In this document: positions 52,507 through 60,533 of the stretch, one piece after another
How the letters are laid out: the number at the start of each line of letters is the position of its first letter
Position numbering within the stretch: the stretch's first letter is position 1
Origin: Desulfuromonadaceae bacterium
GTDB taxonomy: Bacteria > Desulfobacterota > Desulfuromonadia > Desulfuromonadales > Desulfuromonadaceae
Assembly: GCA_016936455.1 (NCBI GenBank)
Contig: JAFGXV010000007.1
Span: forward strand, 49,999-113,998
Direction: 5' to 3'
Length of the DNA: 64,000 bases
Made by a program: the position numbers and the translations under genes
The notes under the pieces: model-generated
Seen by the model: only the letters and a program-made list of their open reading frames with translations
What the model was told of the DNA's origin: nothing
Databases searched by the model: none

Positions 52507-54738
52507 ATGACCGACGAACTAAGCGCTGACCAGATTGAAATCATTCTGGAGTTTGTTCAGGAAAGCCAGGAGATGATCGAGCAACTGGAGCCAACGATCA
52601 TCGAACTCGGACAGAATACCGACCAGGAAACCATCAACGCGGTTTTCCGACTCTTTCACTCCATGAAGGGCAGTGCCGGCTTTCTTGAATTCAACCACAT
52701 TACCGAGGTTGCCCACGCAGCGGAAAGTCTGCTCGACCTGGTGCGCTCGGGCAAAATGGATCTGACCCCCGCACATGTCAGCATGCTGTGCGAGTGCTGC
52801 GACTTCACCAAGGACGCGCTTGAAGTCGTGTCGCAGGAATATTCGGATGTCGAAATGGCCGAGCCGGGACGCATCATGGCGCAAAAGTTCCATGACGCCA
52901 TGGAGCACCCCGAAGCGGAACCCGAAGAGGCCGTCGACCTGGAGCCCGAAAAGGTTGAATTAACGACCGAAGAGCTGGTCCTCGAAATCTCGAGTGAAAT
53001 GGTTGAACGCTTTGTTCAGGAAGCCGACGAACTGCTTGAAGCCTCCGAGCAGGGACTGCTTGACTGGGAAAAAGATCCGGGCAATGTCGACTTCGTTGGT
53101 CCGATCTTCCGCAACATTCACAGCTTCAAGGGCAATTGCGGGTTCTTTGGCTACGGCAACCTTGAGCGTCTCAGCCACCAGATCGAAAATGTTCTCGACA
53201 TTATTAAGGGCGGCGGCAGGTTCGCTGTCGATCAGCCATTTGAAGTCCTGCTGGCAGCCGTTGATGCTCTTAAAGAGGGGCTCAGCAACCTGGCCAGTTC
53301 CGGCAAGGATGAAATAGAAGAAATCGACATCCACATCGAGGCCCTGAAAGGGCTGCCTGCGCCGCGCCTGGGGGAGGTTCTGCTCAACAAGGGACTGGTC
53401 AAGGAAGACGATCTCGAGACGGCTCTGATGGCACAGCAGAAAAAGCCACTGGGCGACGTCCTGGTCGAAATGGGAAAAATCTCTGAGGACGACGTCAACG
53501 ACGCGCTAAGAACGCAGGCCGAAACGAAAAAGGAACTTCCTTCTGCCCAGAAAAAAGCCAAGGCAGCGCCGGCCGTCAAACGGCAGGATATCCGTGTCGA
53601 CCTGCTGAAGCTTGACAATTTGATTAACCTGATCGGCGAACTGGTCATCGCCGAAAACATGCTGATCCACAACCCTGACCTGGTCGGCCTGGAGCTGGAA
53701 AGTTTCAATAAAGCCGCACAGCAGATGGGCAAACTGGTGCGCGAACTGCAGGAAATGGCCATGATTATCCGAATGGTTCCCGTTTCCGGTCTGTTCCGCC
53801 GCATGATTCGACTGGTTCACGACCTGTCGGTCAAGTCGGGCAAGAAAGTCGACCTGAAGCTGATCGGGGAAGAAACCGAGGTCGACAAAACCGTCATTGA
53901 AACCATCACGGACCCACTGGTCCACATCCTGCGCAACTCCATGGACCACGGTCTCGAGCCTCCTAAAGAGCGGCTGGCGAACGGCAAGTCAGAAACAGGG
54001 ACCATCCGTCTGGCTGCTTGCCACGAAGAAGGAGAGGTCTGGATTACGCTGGAAGACGACGGTCGTGGCCTCAATCGTGAACGCATCATCGCCAAGGCGA
54101 TCAAAAACGGCCTGATCGAAGGCGACGGATCGGATCTGACGGATAAATTTGTCTATAACCTGATCTTCCAGCCCGGATTCTCCACTGCCGAAAAAATCAC
54201 CGACATTTCCGGCCGCGGCGTCGGCATGGACGTGGTCAAGCAGAACCTGGAAAAAATCAAGGGCAAGGTCGACATCAACAGCACCCCCGGCAAGGGCACT
54301 CTCATCAAACTGCGGATTCCACTGACGCTGGCCATCATTGACGGCATGCTGGTACGGGTCGGCAGTGCCAAGGCTATTGTTCCGATTCTTTCCATCAAGG
54401 AAGCCTTCCGCCCGACCCGCGAAGCCATCACCATCACGCCTGATGGTGAGGAACTGGTGCGCGTTCGCGAGCAGTTCTTCCCCGTGGTCCGCCTGCACGA
54501 ACTGCTGGGCGCGGCACCGGACCATGAGGATCTGATCGACGGCATTCTGGTCGTTCTCGAGTATCAGGGCCGCAGCACCTGCCTGCTGGTGGACGAAATC
54601 CTGGGACAACAACAGACCGTCATCAAGGGGCTGTCCGAATACATCGGTTCGGTACGCGGCTGCTCCGGCTGCACCATCCTCGGCAACGGCGACGTGTGCC
54701 TGATTCTCGACATCGGCAATCTGGTCGAAATGAAATAA
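52507..54738 (+). CDS. cheA: chemotaxis histidine kinase CheA with two HPt domains
   Basis: A 743-aa cytoplasmic kinase. Two HPt domains are present: FHSMKGSAGF with His51, and IHSFKGNCGFF with His205. Residues 286-338 hold a duplicated helical motif (LGEVLLNKGLVKEDDLETAL, then PLGDVLVEMGKISEDDV) resembling the N-terminal domain of GspE/PilB ATPases. A P2 CheY-binding domain is not seen. Dimerisation (about 365-430), ATP-binding (NSMDHG near 477, DDGRGL 517, SGRGVGM 568) and CheW-like domains (about 610-743) complete it. It heads a plus-strand operon and is followed by cheR at 12 bp. cheW is not in the window. Confidence 0.95.
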   Translation: MTDELSADQIEIILEFVQESQEMIEQLEPTIIELGQNTDQETINAVFRLFHSMKGSAGFLEFNHITEVAHAAESLLDLVRSGKMDLTPAHVSMLCECCDFTKDALEVVSQEYSDVEMAEPGRIMAQKFHDAMEHPEAEPEEAVDLEPEKVELTTEELVLEISSEMVERFVQEADELLEASEQGLLDWEKDPGNVDFVGPIFRNIHSFKGNCGFFGYGNLERLSHQIENVLDIIKGGGRFAVDQPFEVLLAAVDALKEGLSNLASSGKDEIEEIDIHIEALKGLPAPRLGEVLLNKGLVKEDDLETALMAQQKKPLGDVLVEMGKISEDDVNDALRTQAETKKELPSAQKKAKAAPAVKRQDIRVDLLKLDNLINLIGELVIAENMLIHNPDLVGLELESFNKAAQQMGKLVRELQEMAMIIRMVPVSGLFRRMIRLVHDLSVKSGKKVDLKLIGEETEVDKTVIETITDPLVHILRNSMDHGLEPPKERLANGKSETGTIRLAACHEEGEVWITLEDDGRGLNRERIIAKAIKNGLIEGDGSDLTDKFVYNLIFQPGFSTAEKITDISGRGVGMDVVKQNLEKIKGKVDINSTPGKGTLIKLRIPLTLAIIDGMLVRVGSAKAIVPILSIKEAFRPTREAITITPDGEELVRVREQFFPVVRLHELLGAAPDHEDLIDGILVVLEYQGRSTCLLVDEILGQQQTVIKGLSEYIGSVRGCSGCTILGNGDVCLILDIGNLVEMK

Positions 54739-54750
54739 CCGGGGAGACAC

Positions 54751-55614
54751 ATGGTCAGACCGGCAGACTACAACCAGACGACCGCGATGATGGCCATCTC
54801 CGACAAGGAGTTTGAGGCCCTGCGGACCCTGATTTACCAGCGCTTTGGCATCAACCTGACGGATGAGAAACGTTCCCTGCTGGTCGGCCGCCTGCAGAAA
54901 ATGCTCAAGACACAGCATCTGGCGACCTTTCAGGACTATTACCAGTATCTGGAACAGGACAGAAGCGGCAAGGCGGCCAGCGACCTGATCAACCTCATTT
55001 CAACCAACTACACCTACTTTAACCGGGAAAAGGATCATTTCGATTTTTACCTCAAAACCGCCCTGCCCACCGTATGCGAGCAGCTGAAACGGAAGAACCA
55101 GAAGGATTTGCGCATCTGGTGCGCCGGCTGCTCCAGCGGCGAAGAGGCTTATACCCTGCTAATGCTGCTGCACGAGCATCTGGGCAGTGAATACGGCCAA
55201 TGGAGTGGCGGACTGCTGGCTACAGACATCTCGGAACGCGTGCTCAGTGTTGCCCGGGAAGGCATTTACGCCGCAGACAAGGTGGGCTCACTGCCCGAGA
55301 ATCTTCAGCGCAAATACTTTACCCGCCGCCCGGACGGCCGGATGCAGGTCATTGACAAAATCCGCCAGGAGGTCACCTTTCGCCGCTTCAACCTGATGAA
55401 CACCACCTTTCCATTTAAAAAACCGTTCCAGATCATCTTCTGCCGTAATGTCATGATCTATTTTGACCAGCCGACACGCAATGCTCTGGTCCAGCGGTTT
55501 GCCCGCACCATGGAGCCGGAAGGATATTTCTTTATCGGACATTCTGAAACCCTCGGGCGCGACAGCGAGTTCTTCCGCTACATCATGCCTGCCGTCTATC
55601 AGAAGGGAAGTTAA
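54751..55614 (+). CDS. cheR: chemotaxis methyltransferase CheR
   Basis: A 287-aa SAM-dependent enzyme that methylates receptor glutamates. It has the N-terminal helical domain (about 20-80), then the Rossmann part with IWCAGCSSGEEAYTLLMLL, LLATDISERVLSVAREGIY and the FCRNVMIYFDQPTR block, ending EGYFFIGHSETL. Length is typical. A second possible start, MAISDKEF 13 codons in, is nearer the usual family start. It is followed directly by cheB with no intergenic bases. Confidence 0.95.
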   Translation: MVRPADYNQTTAMMAISDKEFEALRTLIYQRFGINLTDEKRSLLVGRLQKMLKTQHLATFQDYYQYLEQDRSGKAASDLINLISTNYTYFNREKDHFDFYLKTALPTVCEQLKRKNQKDLRIWCAGCSSGEEAYTLLMLLHEHLGSEYGQWSGGLLATDISERVLSVAREGIYAADKVGSLPENLQRKYFTRRPDGRMQVIDKIRQEVTFRRFNLMNTTFPFKKPFQIIFCRNVMIYFDQPTRNALVQRFARTMEPEGYFFIGHSETLGRDSEFFRYIMPAVYQKGS

Positions 55615-56670
55615 ATGCCCAGAAAAATTCGTGTTCTAGTCGTCGATGACTCCGCTCTGGTCCGCCAGATTCTGACCAGTGGACTGGCCCTGGACCCGGC
55701 CATCGACGTGGTTGGATCCGCCAGTGACCCCTACATGGCACGTGACAGAATCATGGAACTCAAGCCGGACGTTCTGACTCTCGACGTTGAAATGCCGCGC
55801 ATGGACGGCGTCGAATTTTTGCGCAAACTGATGCCGCAGTACCCCCTGCCCGTGGTCATGGTCAGCTCCCTGACTCAGCGCGGCAAACAGATCACCCTCG
55901 AGGCCCTGGAAGCCGGTGCCGTTGATTTCGTCACCAAACCGACCACCAACGTCGCCCAGGGGCTGAACAGTATGCTCAGCGAGCTGCGTATCAAGGTCAA
56001 AGCGGCCTCAACCGCCAATGTCTCCCACTGGAAAGGGAAGAAAGCCCAGAGACCGGCAACACCTCTCAATGGCGCGGTCAGAGCCCTGGCTGAATCCACA
56101 GACAAGGTCGTCGCCATCGGCGCTTCAACCGGCGGCACCGAAGCCATCAAAAAGGTCGTCACCGAATTTCCCCCAACCATGCCGGGCGTCGTGATTGTGC
56201 AGCATATGCCACCGGGCTTCACCAAGATGTTTGCTGACCGCCTCAATCAGCTGTGCGCCATGGAAGTCAAGGAAGCTGAAGATGGTGACCGTATCCGAAC
56301 AGGTCGCATTCTGGTCGCTCCGGGCGCACTGCAGCTTGAAGTCATCCGCTCCGGTGGCATCTACCAGGTACGCTGCCGCCCCGGCGAAAAGGTCAGTGGC
56401 CACTGCCCGTCGGTCGACGTCATGATGCACTCGGTGGCCAAGCAGGTTGGGCGCAATGCCATTGGTGTCATGCTGACAGGCATGGGTGCTGACGGCGCAG
56501 AAGGCATGCTGGCCATGAAAAATGCCGGAGCGCGCAATATCGCCCAGGATGAAGCCAGCAGCGTCGTTTTCGGTATGCCCAAGGTGGCCTACGAAAAAGG
56601 AGGAGCCGAACGACTCGTCCCCCTCGACAACATTGCATCTCAGGTGATTTCCCTGCTGTCGGAGAAATAG
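55615..56670 (+). CDS. cheB: chemotaxis methylesterase CheB
   Basis: A 351-aa response-regulator enzyme that removes receptor methyl groups. The N-terminal receiver has VLVVDDSALVRQIL, the phosphoacceptor in LTLDVEMPRMDG and FVTKP. The C-terminal catalytic triad is visible: Ser in AIGASTGGTEA, His in VQHMPPGFT, Asp in MTGMGADGAEGM. It starts immediately after the cheR stop. Confidence 0.96.
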   Translation: MPRKIRVLVVDDSALVRQILTSGLALDPAIDVVGSASDPYMARDRIMELKPDVLTLDVEMPRMDGVEFLRKLMPQYPLPVVMVSSLTQRGKQITLEALEAGAVDFVTKPTTNVAQGLNSMLSELRIKVKAASTANVSHWKGKKAQRPATPLNGAVRALAESTDKVVAIGASTGGTEAIKKVVTEFPPTMPGVVIVQHMPPGFTKMFADRLNQLCAMEVKEAEDGDRIRTGRILVAPGALQLEVIRSGGIYQVRCRPGEKVSGHCPSVDVMMHSVAKQVGRNAIGVMLTGMGADGAEGMLAMKNAGARNIAQDEASSVVFGMPKVAYEKGGAERLVPLDNIASQVISLLSEK

Positions 56671-56675
56671 AATCG

Positions 56676-57164
56676 ATGAGTAATCTCATTCTCGGTGTCG
56701 GTGAATTTGGCGCCTCAAAGACACCCACTGACACGGTCAAGACGTTCGCTCTGGGCTCCTGCGTCGCGGTTATTCTGATGTGCCCGAAAACCCGCACCGT
56801 CGGAATGGTCCATGTCGCCTTGCCCGAATCGAAAATCAACCCCGAGAAAGCCATGACCCGACCCGGCTATTTTGCCGATACCGGCATCGACGCCCTGCTC
56901 AGAGAGATGACAAAAATGGGCTGCGATCCGCGTGGCAAGGGCTTCATCGTCAAGCTGGCTGGCGGCGCTAAAATCATGGATCCGAACAACACCTTCAACA
57001 TCGGCAAGCGCAACGAACTCGCCGTTAAAAAAATACTGTGGAAATACGCCTTGGGGGCTGTGGCAGAGGACCTGGGAGCCACCTACAGCCGCACCGTCTC
57101 CGTCGACGTGTCGACCGGCAAAGTCACCCTGTCCTCTCCCGGTCGCGGCGAGTGGAATATCTGA
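56676..57164 (+). CDS. cheD: receptor deamidase CheD
   Basis: A 162-aa enzyme that deamidates receptor glutamines and, in several bacteria, binds CheC. The catalytic Cys and His appear in ALGSCVAVIL and GMVHVALP; the FIVKLAGGAKIM and NIGKRNELAVKKIL blocks are conserved. It starts five bases after cheB. Its presence with several CheC/CheX-type genes suggests an adaptation loop in which CheD availability is set by those phosphatases. Confidence 0.95.
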   Translation: MSNLILGVGEFGASKTPTDTVKTFALGSCVAVILMCPKTRTVGMVHVALPESKINPEKAMTRPGYFADTGIDALLREMTKMGCDPRGKGFIVKLAGGAKIMDPNNTFNIGKRNELAVKKILWKYALGAVAEDLGATYSRTVSVDVSTGKVTLSSPGRGEWNI

Positions 57165-57177
57165 TAGGGAGAGTGCA

Positions 57178-58056
57178 ATGAATCAACAGGAAATGCGAGA
57201 AAAGGTCCTGATGGCCATCCAGGAGGTTCCACTACTGTCTCCCAGTGCCACGCGTCTGCTGGAACTTTCATCTCAGAGTGACTATGACATTGACGAGGTC
57301 ATCGAAACCGTCAAGTTCGATGCGGCGCTGACAGCGCGGCTGCTCAAGGTGGTCAACTCCGTCGCCTACGGGCTGGTCCACGAGGTCACCAGCATCGAAC
57401 GGGCGGTGACCTACCTGGGAGAACGTGTCGTTGCCAGCATTGCGCTGGGAGAAAGTGCCAAAGCCCTGTTCAATAAAGAACTGAAAGGCTACGAGGGGCC
57501 CAAAGGTGAACTGTGGGCACACGATCTGCGCACCGCCATTGCGGCACGCGAAGTGGCCCGTTTCTGCACCACCGACCTCAGTTCGGATCTGGCCTTCACC
57601 GCAGGCATTCTGCACGCGGTCGGCAAGGCGATCCTGACCGAGTTTCTCGAGGACACCTCCCACGCCATGCTCGGCGACATCGACAGCCATGATGCCACAG
57701 ACTATCTCAGTGGTGAGCGGGCACGGCTGGGGATCGACCACACGGAAGCTGGATATGAACTGGCCTGCGCCTGGAAGCTGCCGGTCGCCCTGCAGATGGC
57801 CATCCGCTATCACCACGCTCCAGCGGAAGCGCCAGCCGAACATCAGGCACTGGTTTATGCCGTGCATCTCGGCTGCATTCTTGCGATGATGTCTGGCAGT
57901 CAGGCGTCAGATGCGCTACAGTACCACCTTGATAAACAGTACACAGATTACTTTGATCTGAAACCGGAACAGATTGCCATGATCGTCCTGGAGATGAATG
58001 AAACGTTCTCCACCCTGCAGGGTGCCCTGTCCGAGTTTAAGGAGAATAGCCAATGA
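57178..58056 (+). CDS. HDOD-domain protein in the chemotaxis operon
   Basis: A 292-aa protein. An HDOD domain spans most of it: VPLLSPSATRLLELS, then IIxTVKFD-like VIETVKFDAALTARLLKVVN and VTSIERAVTYLGERVV. The HD-type signature is degenerate (LHAVGK where active enzymes have HDxGK), so metal-dependent phosphodiesterase activity is unlikely. HDOD proteins mostly act as signalling scaffolds. ATG 57178 has GGGAGAG upstream. The following receiver gene overlaps its stop by four bases (ATGA), so the two probably work together. Confidence 0.88.
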   Translation: MNQQEMREKVLMAIQEVPLLSPSATRLLELSSQSDYDIDEVIETVKFDAALTARLLKVVNSVAYGLVHEVTSIERAVTYLGERVVASIALGESAKALFNKELKGYEGPKGELWAHDLRTAIAAREVARFCTTDLSSDLAFTAGILHAVGKAILTEFLEDTSHAMLGDIDSHDATDYLSGERARLGIDHTEAGYELACAWKLPVALQMAIRYHHAPAEAPAEHQALVYAVHLGCILAMMSGSQASDALQYHLDKQYTDYFDLKPEQIAMIVLEMNETFSTLQGALSEFKENSQ

Positions 58057-58433
58057 AACGCATCGTCATTGCCGACGATTCCGCAACGGCGCGGATGATG
58101 ATCCGCCGCTGCCTGGAAATCGTCGGTTTCGGAGAAGCTGAATTTGTCGAGGCTGAAAACGGGCGTGAGGCCTTGACACACGTCAAGCAGAGCCCGGCCT
58201 TTCTGCTCGTCAGCGACCTGAACATGCCCATCATGGATGGCGAAGCCTTACTGAAATGGGTCAAGGCCAGCCCGAAACTGGTTGATCTCCCCGTTCTGAT
58301 CATCACCAGCGCCGGCAATCCGGCCAAAGCCGAGCAACTGCTGAACATGGGAGCCTTTGCCGTGGTCAACAAACCCGTCAACCCGGCCCTGCTCAACGAT
58401 GTCCTGGCGCCACTGCTGGATAAGGAAGACTAG
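58053..58433 (+). CDS. CheY-like single-domain response regulator
   Basis: A 126-aa receiver-only protein. Conserved sites are the acidic pair in IVIADDSATARMMI, the phosphoacceptor in LLVSDLNMPIMDG, the Thr in LIITSAG and the Lys in VVNKPV. No output domain is present. It overlaps the HDOD gene by four bases and is followed four bases later by a CheX-like gene. It differs from the cheY at 59062 in sequence, so the two may report to different targets. Confidence 0.93.
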   Translation: MKRIVIADDSATARMMIRRCLEIVGFGEAEFVEAENGREALTHVKQSPAFLLVSDLNMPIMDGEALLKWVKASPKLVDLPVLIITSAGNPAKAEQLLNMGAFAVVNKPVNPALLNDVLAPLLDKED

Positions 58434-58437
58434 GGAT

Positions 58438-58926
58438 ATGGACGCTATCAAACAACTCTTCGCGGAAAAACTGACCGAGACGCTGGAAGAAACGCTGGAA
58501 AACATGGCCTTCCTCAGCATTGATCCAGCCACGGCAGAAACCGCCGCCGAATACAGCAACCCGCTGAAGGAAGTTCATCTGCTCGTCACCGCTCCCGTCC
58601 TGATGGAACTGAGGTTGCGCATGGCTGAGGAGCTGCTGTTCCAGGTCGTCGAAACCATGTACATCATGGATCGCACCGACGTCACGGAGCAGCTGATCAA
58701 CGACCTGCTGTCAGAGATCCTTAACACCCTGGCCGGCCGCTTTATGGCAGACATCCTGCCAACCAACCAGACCTTTTCGCTGGGGCTGCCTGAAGTCATG
58801 GAGGACAACTCGCCCTCCGAAGACAATCTGCTTCTGCAGACCTTCTTCCAGGCCGATGAACATCCTCTTTCCGTCTCCATCATGGCCCCGGATATGGATG
58901 ACATCGTAGAATATTTTGAGGCGTAA
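58438..58926 (+). CDS. CheX/CheC-like phosphatase-type protein
   Basis: A 162-aa protein with a CheC/CheX-like fold: VHLLVTAPVLMELRLRMAEE, then the helix LINDLLSEILNTLAGRF with the E-x2-N pair (EILN) that places the catalytic residues in CheC/CheX/FliY phosphatases. It probably dephosphorylates a CheY-type partner, most simply the receiver encoded four bases upstream. I chose ATG 58438 with AGGG upstream. The family match is weaker than for the two later CheX genes. Confidence 0.75.
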   Translation: MDAIKQLFAEKLTETLEETLENMAFLSIDPATAETAAEYSNPLKEVHLLVTAPVLMELRLRMAEELLFQVVETMYIMDRTDVTEQLINDLLSEILNTLAGRFMADILPTNQTFSLGLPEVMEDNSPSEDNLLLQTFFQADEHPLSVSIMAPDMDDIVEYFEA

Positions 58927-59061
58927 AACAGAATACGGAAGTCTCGGGATTGTGTGGCGTGGTGCCGCGGGAGCCCCGGAGACCTTCTTAAACAGTGGAT
59001 TCAATCCAGGCTCAACCGACTTGCTTGATACATCACATTTTAAAACGAAAGGAACAAACAG

Positions 59062-59433
59062 ATGGGTAAAACTGTACTTGTAGTCGATGACTCCAGCACC
59101 ATGCGTAAAATCGTCTCGCGCTCCCTGCGTCAGGCCGGGCTCGATTTTGATGAAATTCTTGAGGCGGGCGACGGCCAGGAAGCATTGACGCTGCTTGAGG
59201 GCAAAAAAGTCGATATCATCCTCAGCGATATCAACATGCCCAACATGGACGGCATCGAATTCCTGCGCCAGAAAAAGGAAATTGCCGCCATCAAGGACAT
59301 TCCTGTTGTCATGATCACCACAGAAGGTGGTGCCGACATTATCGGCGAAGCCAAGTCTCTCGGGGCGGTCGGGAACGTCAAAAAGCCGTTTACGCCCGAC
59401 CAGATCAATGAAGTCATCGGCGGCGTGCTGTAA
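59062..59433 (+). CDS. cheY: chemotaxis response regulator CheY
   Basis: A 123-aa receiver. It has VLVVDDSSTMRKIVSRSL, the phosphoacceptor in IILSDINMPNMDG, the Thr in VVMITTEGG and the Lys in NVKKPFTP, all typical of motor-acting CheY. AGGA lies before the ATG. A 135-bp gap upstream separates it from the HDOD group and could hold its own promoter, but I could not place one. The CheX gene follows 68 bp later. Confidence 0.95.
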   Translation: MGKTVLVVDDSSTMRKIVSRSLRQAGLDFDEILEAGDGQEALTLLEGKKVDIILSDINMPNMDGIEFLRQKKEIAAIKDIPVVMITTEGGADIIGEAKSLGAVGNVKKPFTPDQINEVIGGVL

Positions 59434-59501
59434 CAACAACGCTCCCTGACCGGATTTGAGCGGGACGCAGCGATCCCCACTTTCACAACAGGAGAGAGGC
59501 C

Positions 59502-59960
59502 TTGGATTTACAACAAGAGATCACCAAAGCAACAACCGAGATCTTTGAAACCATGATCATGGTTGATATCACCCCGGGAGACCCCTTGACCGACCACATC
59601 AAGAGCTTTAAATGCTCGGTGTCCGGCGTTATCGGCATGGCAGGCGACTGCAAGGCCATGCTCTCCATCCATGCCCCGGAAAACGTCGCCATGTCGATCA
59701 CCAGCAGCTTCCTCGGCATGGACGTCGACGAGGTCAATGATGACGTGACCGATGCGATTGGCGAACTGGCCAACATGCTGGCCGGCAATATCAAGATGGT
59801 GCTCGGTGCCTCCGGCAAAAACGTCACGCTGTCCATTCCCTCCTGCATCCACGGCGAGGAATACAGTTTGGACACCGTGTCGGATGCAGACTGGGTCATC
59901 GTTCCCTTCACGATTGATGCCGGGCAGTTTCTGGTCGAGTTCCAGGTTAAGAACTCGTGA
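59502..59960 (+). CDS. cheX: CheY-P phosphatase CheX
   Basis: A 152-aa protein of the CheX family. It has FKCSVSGVIGMAGDCKAMLS, then the catalytic helix VTDAIGELANMLAGNIK with E-x2-N (ELAN) and the closing WVIVPFTIDAGQFLVEFQVK. It should remove phosphate from CheY-P. The start is TTG (59502) with GGAGAGAGG upstream. It follows cheY by 68 bp and ends at an intrinsic terminator. Confidence 0.92.
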   Translation: MDLQQEITKATTEIFETMIMVDITPGDPLTDHIKSFKCSVSGVIGMAGDCKAMLSIHAPENVAMSITSSFLGMDVDEVNDDVTDAIGELANMLAGNIKMVLGASGKNVTLSIPSCIHGEEYSLDTVSDADWVIVPFTIDAGQFLVEFQVKNS

Positions 59961-59965
59961 TCCCA

Positions 59966-59992
59966 AAAGGGCCGACCCGCTGTCGGCCCTTT
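59966..59992 (+). terminator. intrinsic terminator after cheX
   Basis: A perfect 11-bp stem (AAAGGGCCGAC and its complement) with a 5-base loop, followed by CTGTAGG; its T-run is within the stem end (CCCTTTCTG). It begins five bases after the cheX stop, so the next CheX genes probably have separate transcription. Confidence 0.75.
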
Positions 59993-60018
59993 CTGTAGGA
60001 AGTGAACTTTCTTTCCTG

Positions 60019-60037
60019 TCACTGAAACGGTCAGTGA
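60019..60037. repeat. short inverted repeat upstream of the second CheX gene
   Basis: TCACTGA and its exact complement TCAGTGA with a five-base spacer (AACGG), 15 bp before the GTG start at 60053. It could be an operator or mask the ribosome-binding site. No promoter is evident around it. Confidence 0.4.
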
Positions 60038-60052
60038 TACGTGGAGAAACGT

Positions 60053-60520
60053 GTGAATCTAGATTTGAAGCAACACATTATTGACAGCACGCAGAGTGTT
60101 TTTGATACCATGCTGATGCTGCCCCTAACGCCGGGGCTTGCGCTGGCCGACAAGGTGTATGCATTTGAGAGCAGTATCTCCGGCATGCTCGGCTTTTCCG
60201 GCGATGTTCAGGGCATGCTGACCATCCACTGTCCCAATCAGGTCGGGTTCGCCATCACCGAAAGCCTGCTGGGCGTCGCGGTTGAAGAAGTCGATGCCGA
60301 TGTTAAAGACACGGTTGGAGAAATGGCGAACATGATTCTGGGCGGCATCAAGGATGCTTTTCTCAATGAAAACATCACCATCAACCTGGCCATCCCAACC
60401 ATCCTGGCCGGCCGCTCATACCGTGTCAGCGGTATGGATGACGCGTTGTGGACGACCGTTCCCTTCTACCTGGACGAAGGTGAATTCCTGGTTGAACTTA
60501 AAATAAAAGCCTCTAAATAA
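60053..60520 (+). CDS. second CheX-type CheY-P phosphatase
   Basis: A 155-aa CheX-family protein similar in layout to the one at 59502: FESSISGMLGFSGDVQGMLT, then DTVGEMANMILGGIK with E-x2-N (EMAN), closing WTTVPFYLDEGEFLVELKIK. I chose GTG 60053 because GGAG is six bases upstream; an earlier GTG at 60041 overlaps that site. It looks like a duplicate of the adjacent CheX gene. It follows a terminator, so it may be separately controlled. Confidence 0.88.
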   Translation: MNLDLKQHIIDSTQSVFDTMLMLPLTPGLALADKVYAFESSISGMLGFSGDVQGMLTIHCPNQVGFAITESLLGVAVEEVDADVKDTVGEMANMILGGIKDAFLNENITINLAIPTILAGRSYRVSGMDDALWTTVPFYLDEGEFLVELKIKASK

Positions 60521-60533
60521 ACGGGTCATTTCT

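Noticed and set aside
53989..54918. Minus-strand open frame of 309 codons
   Set aside because: Antisense to the end of cheA and the start of cheR; no domain and no ribosome-binding site.
58960..58990. GG-N10-GC site upstream of cheY
   Set aside because: Only the GG/GC pair fits; the flanking -24 and -12 bases do not match the sigma-54 consensus in this GC-rich stretch.
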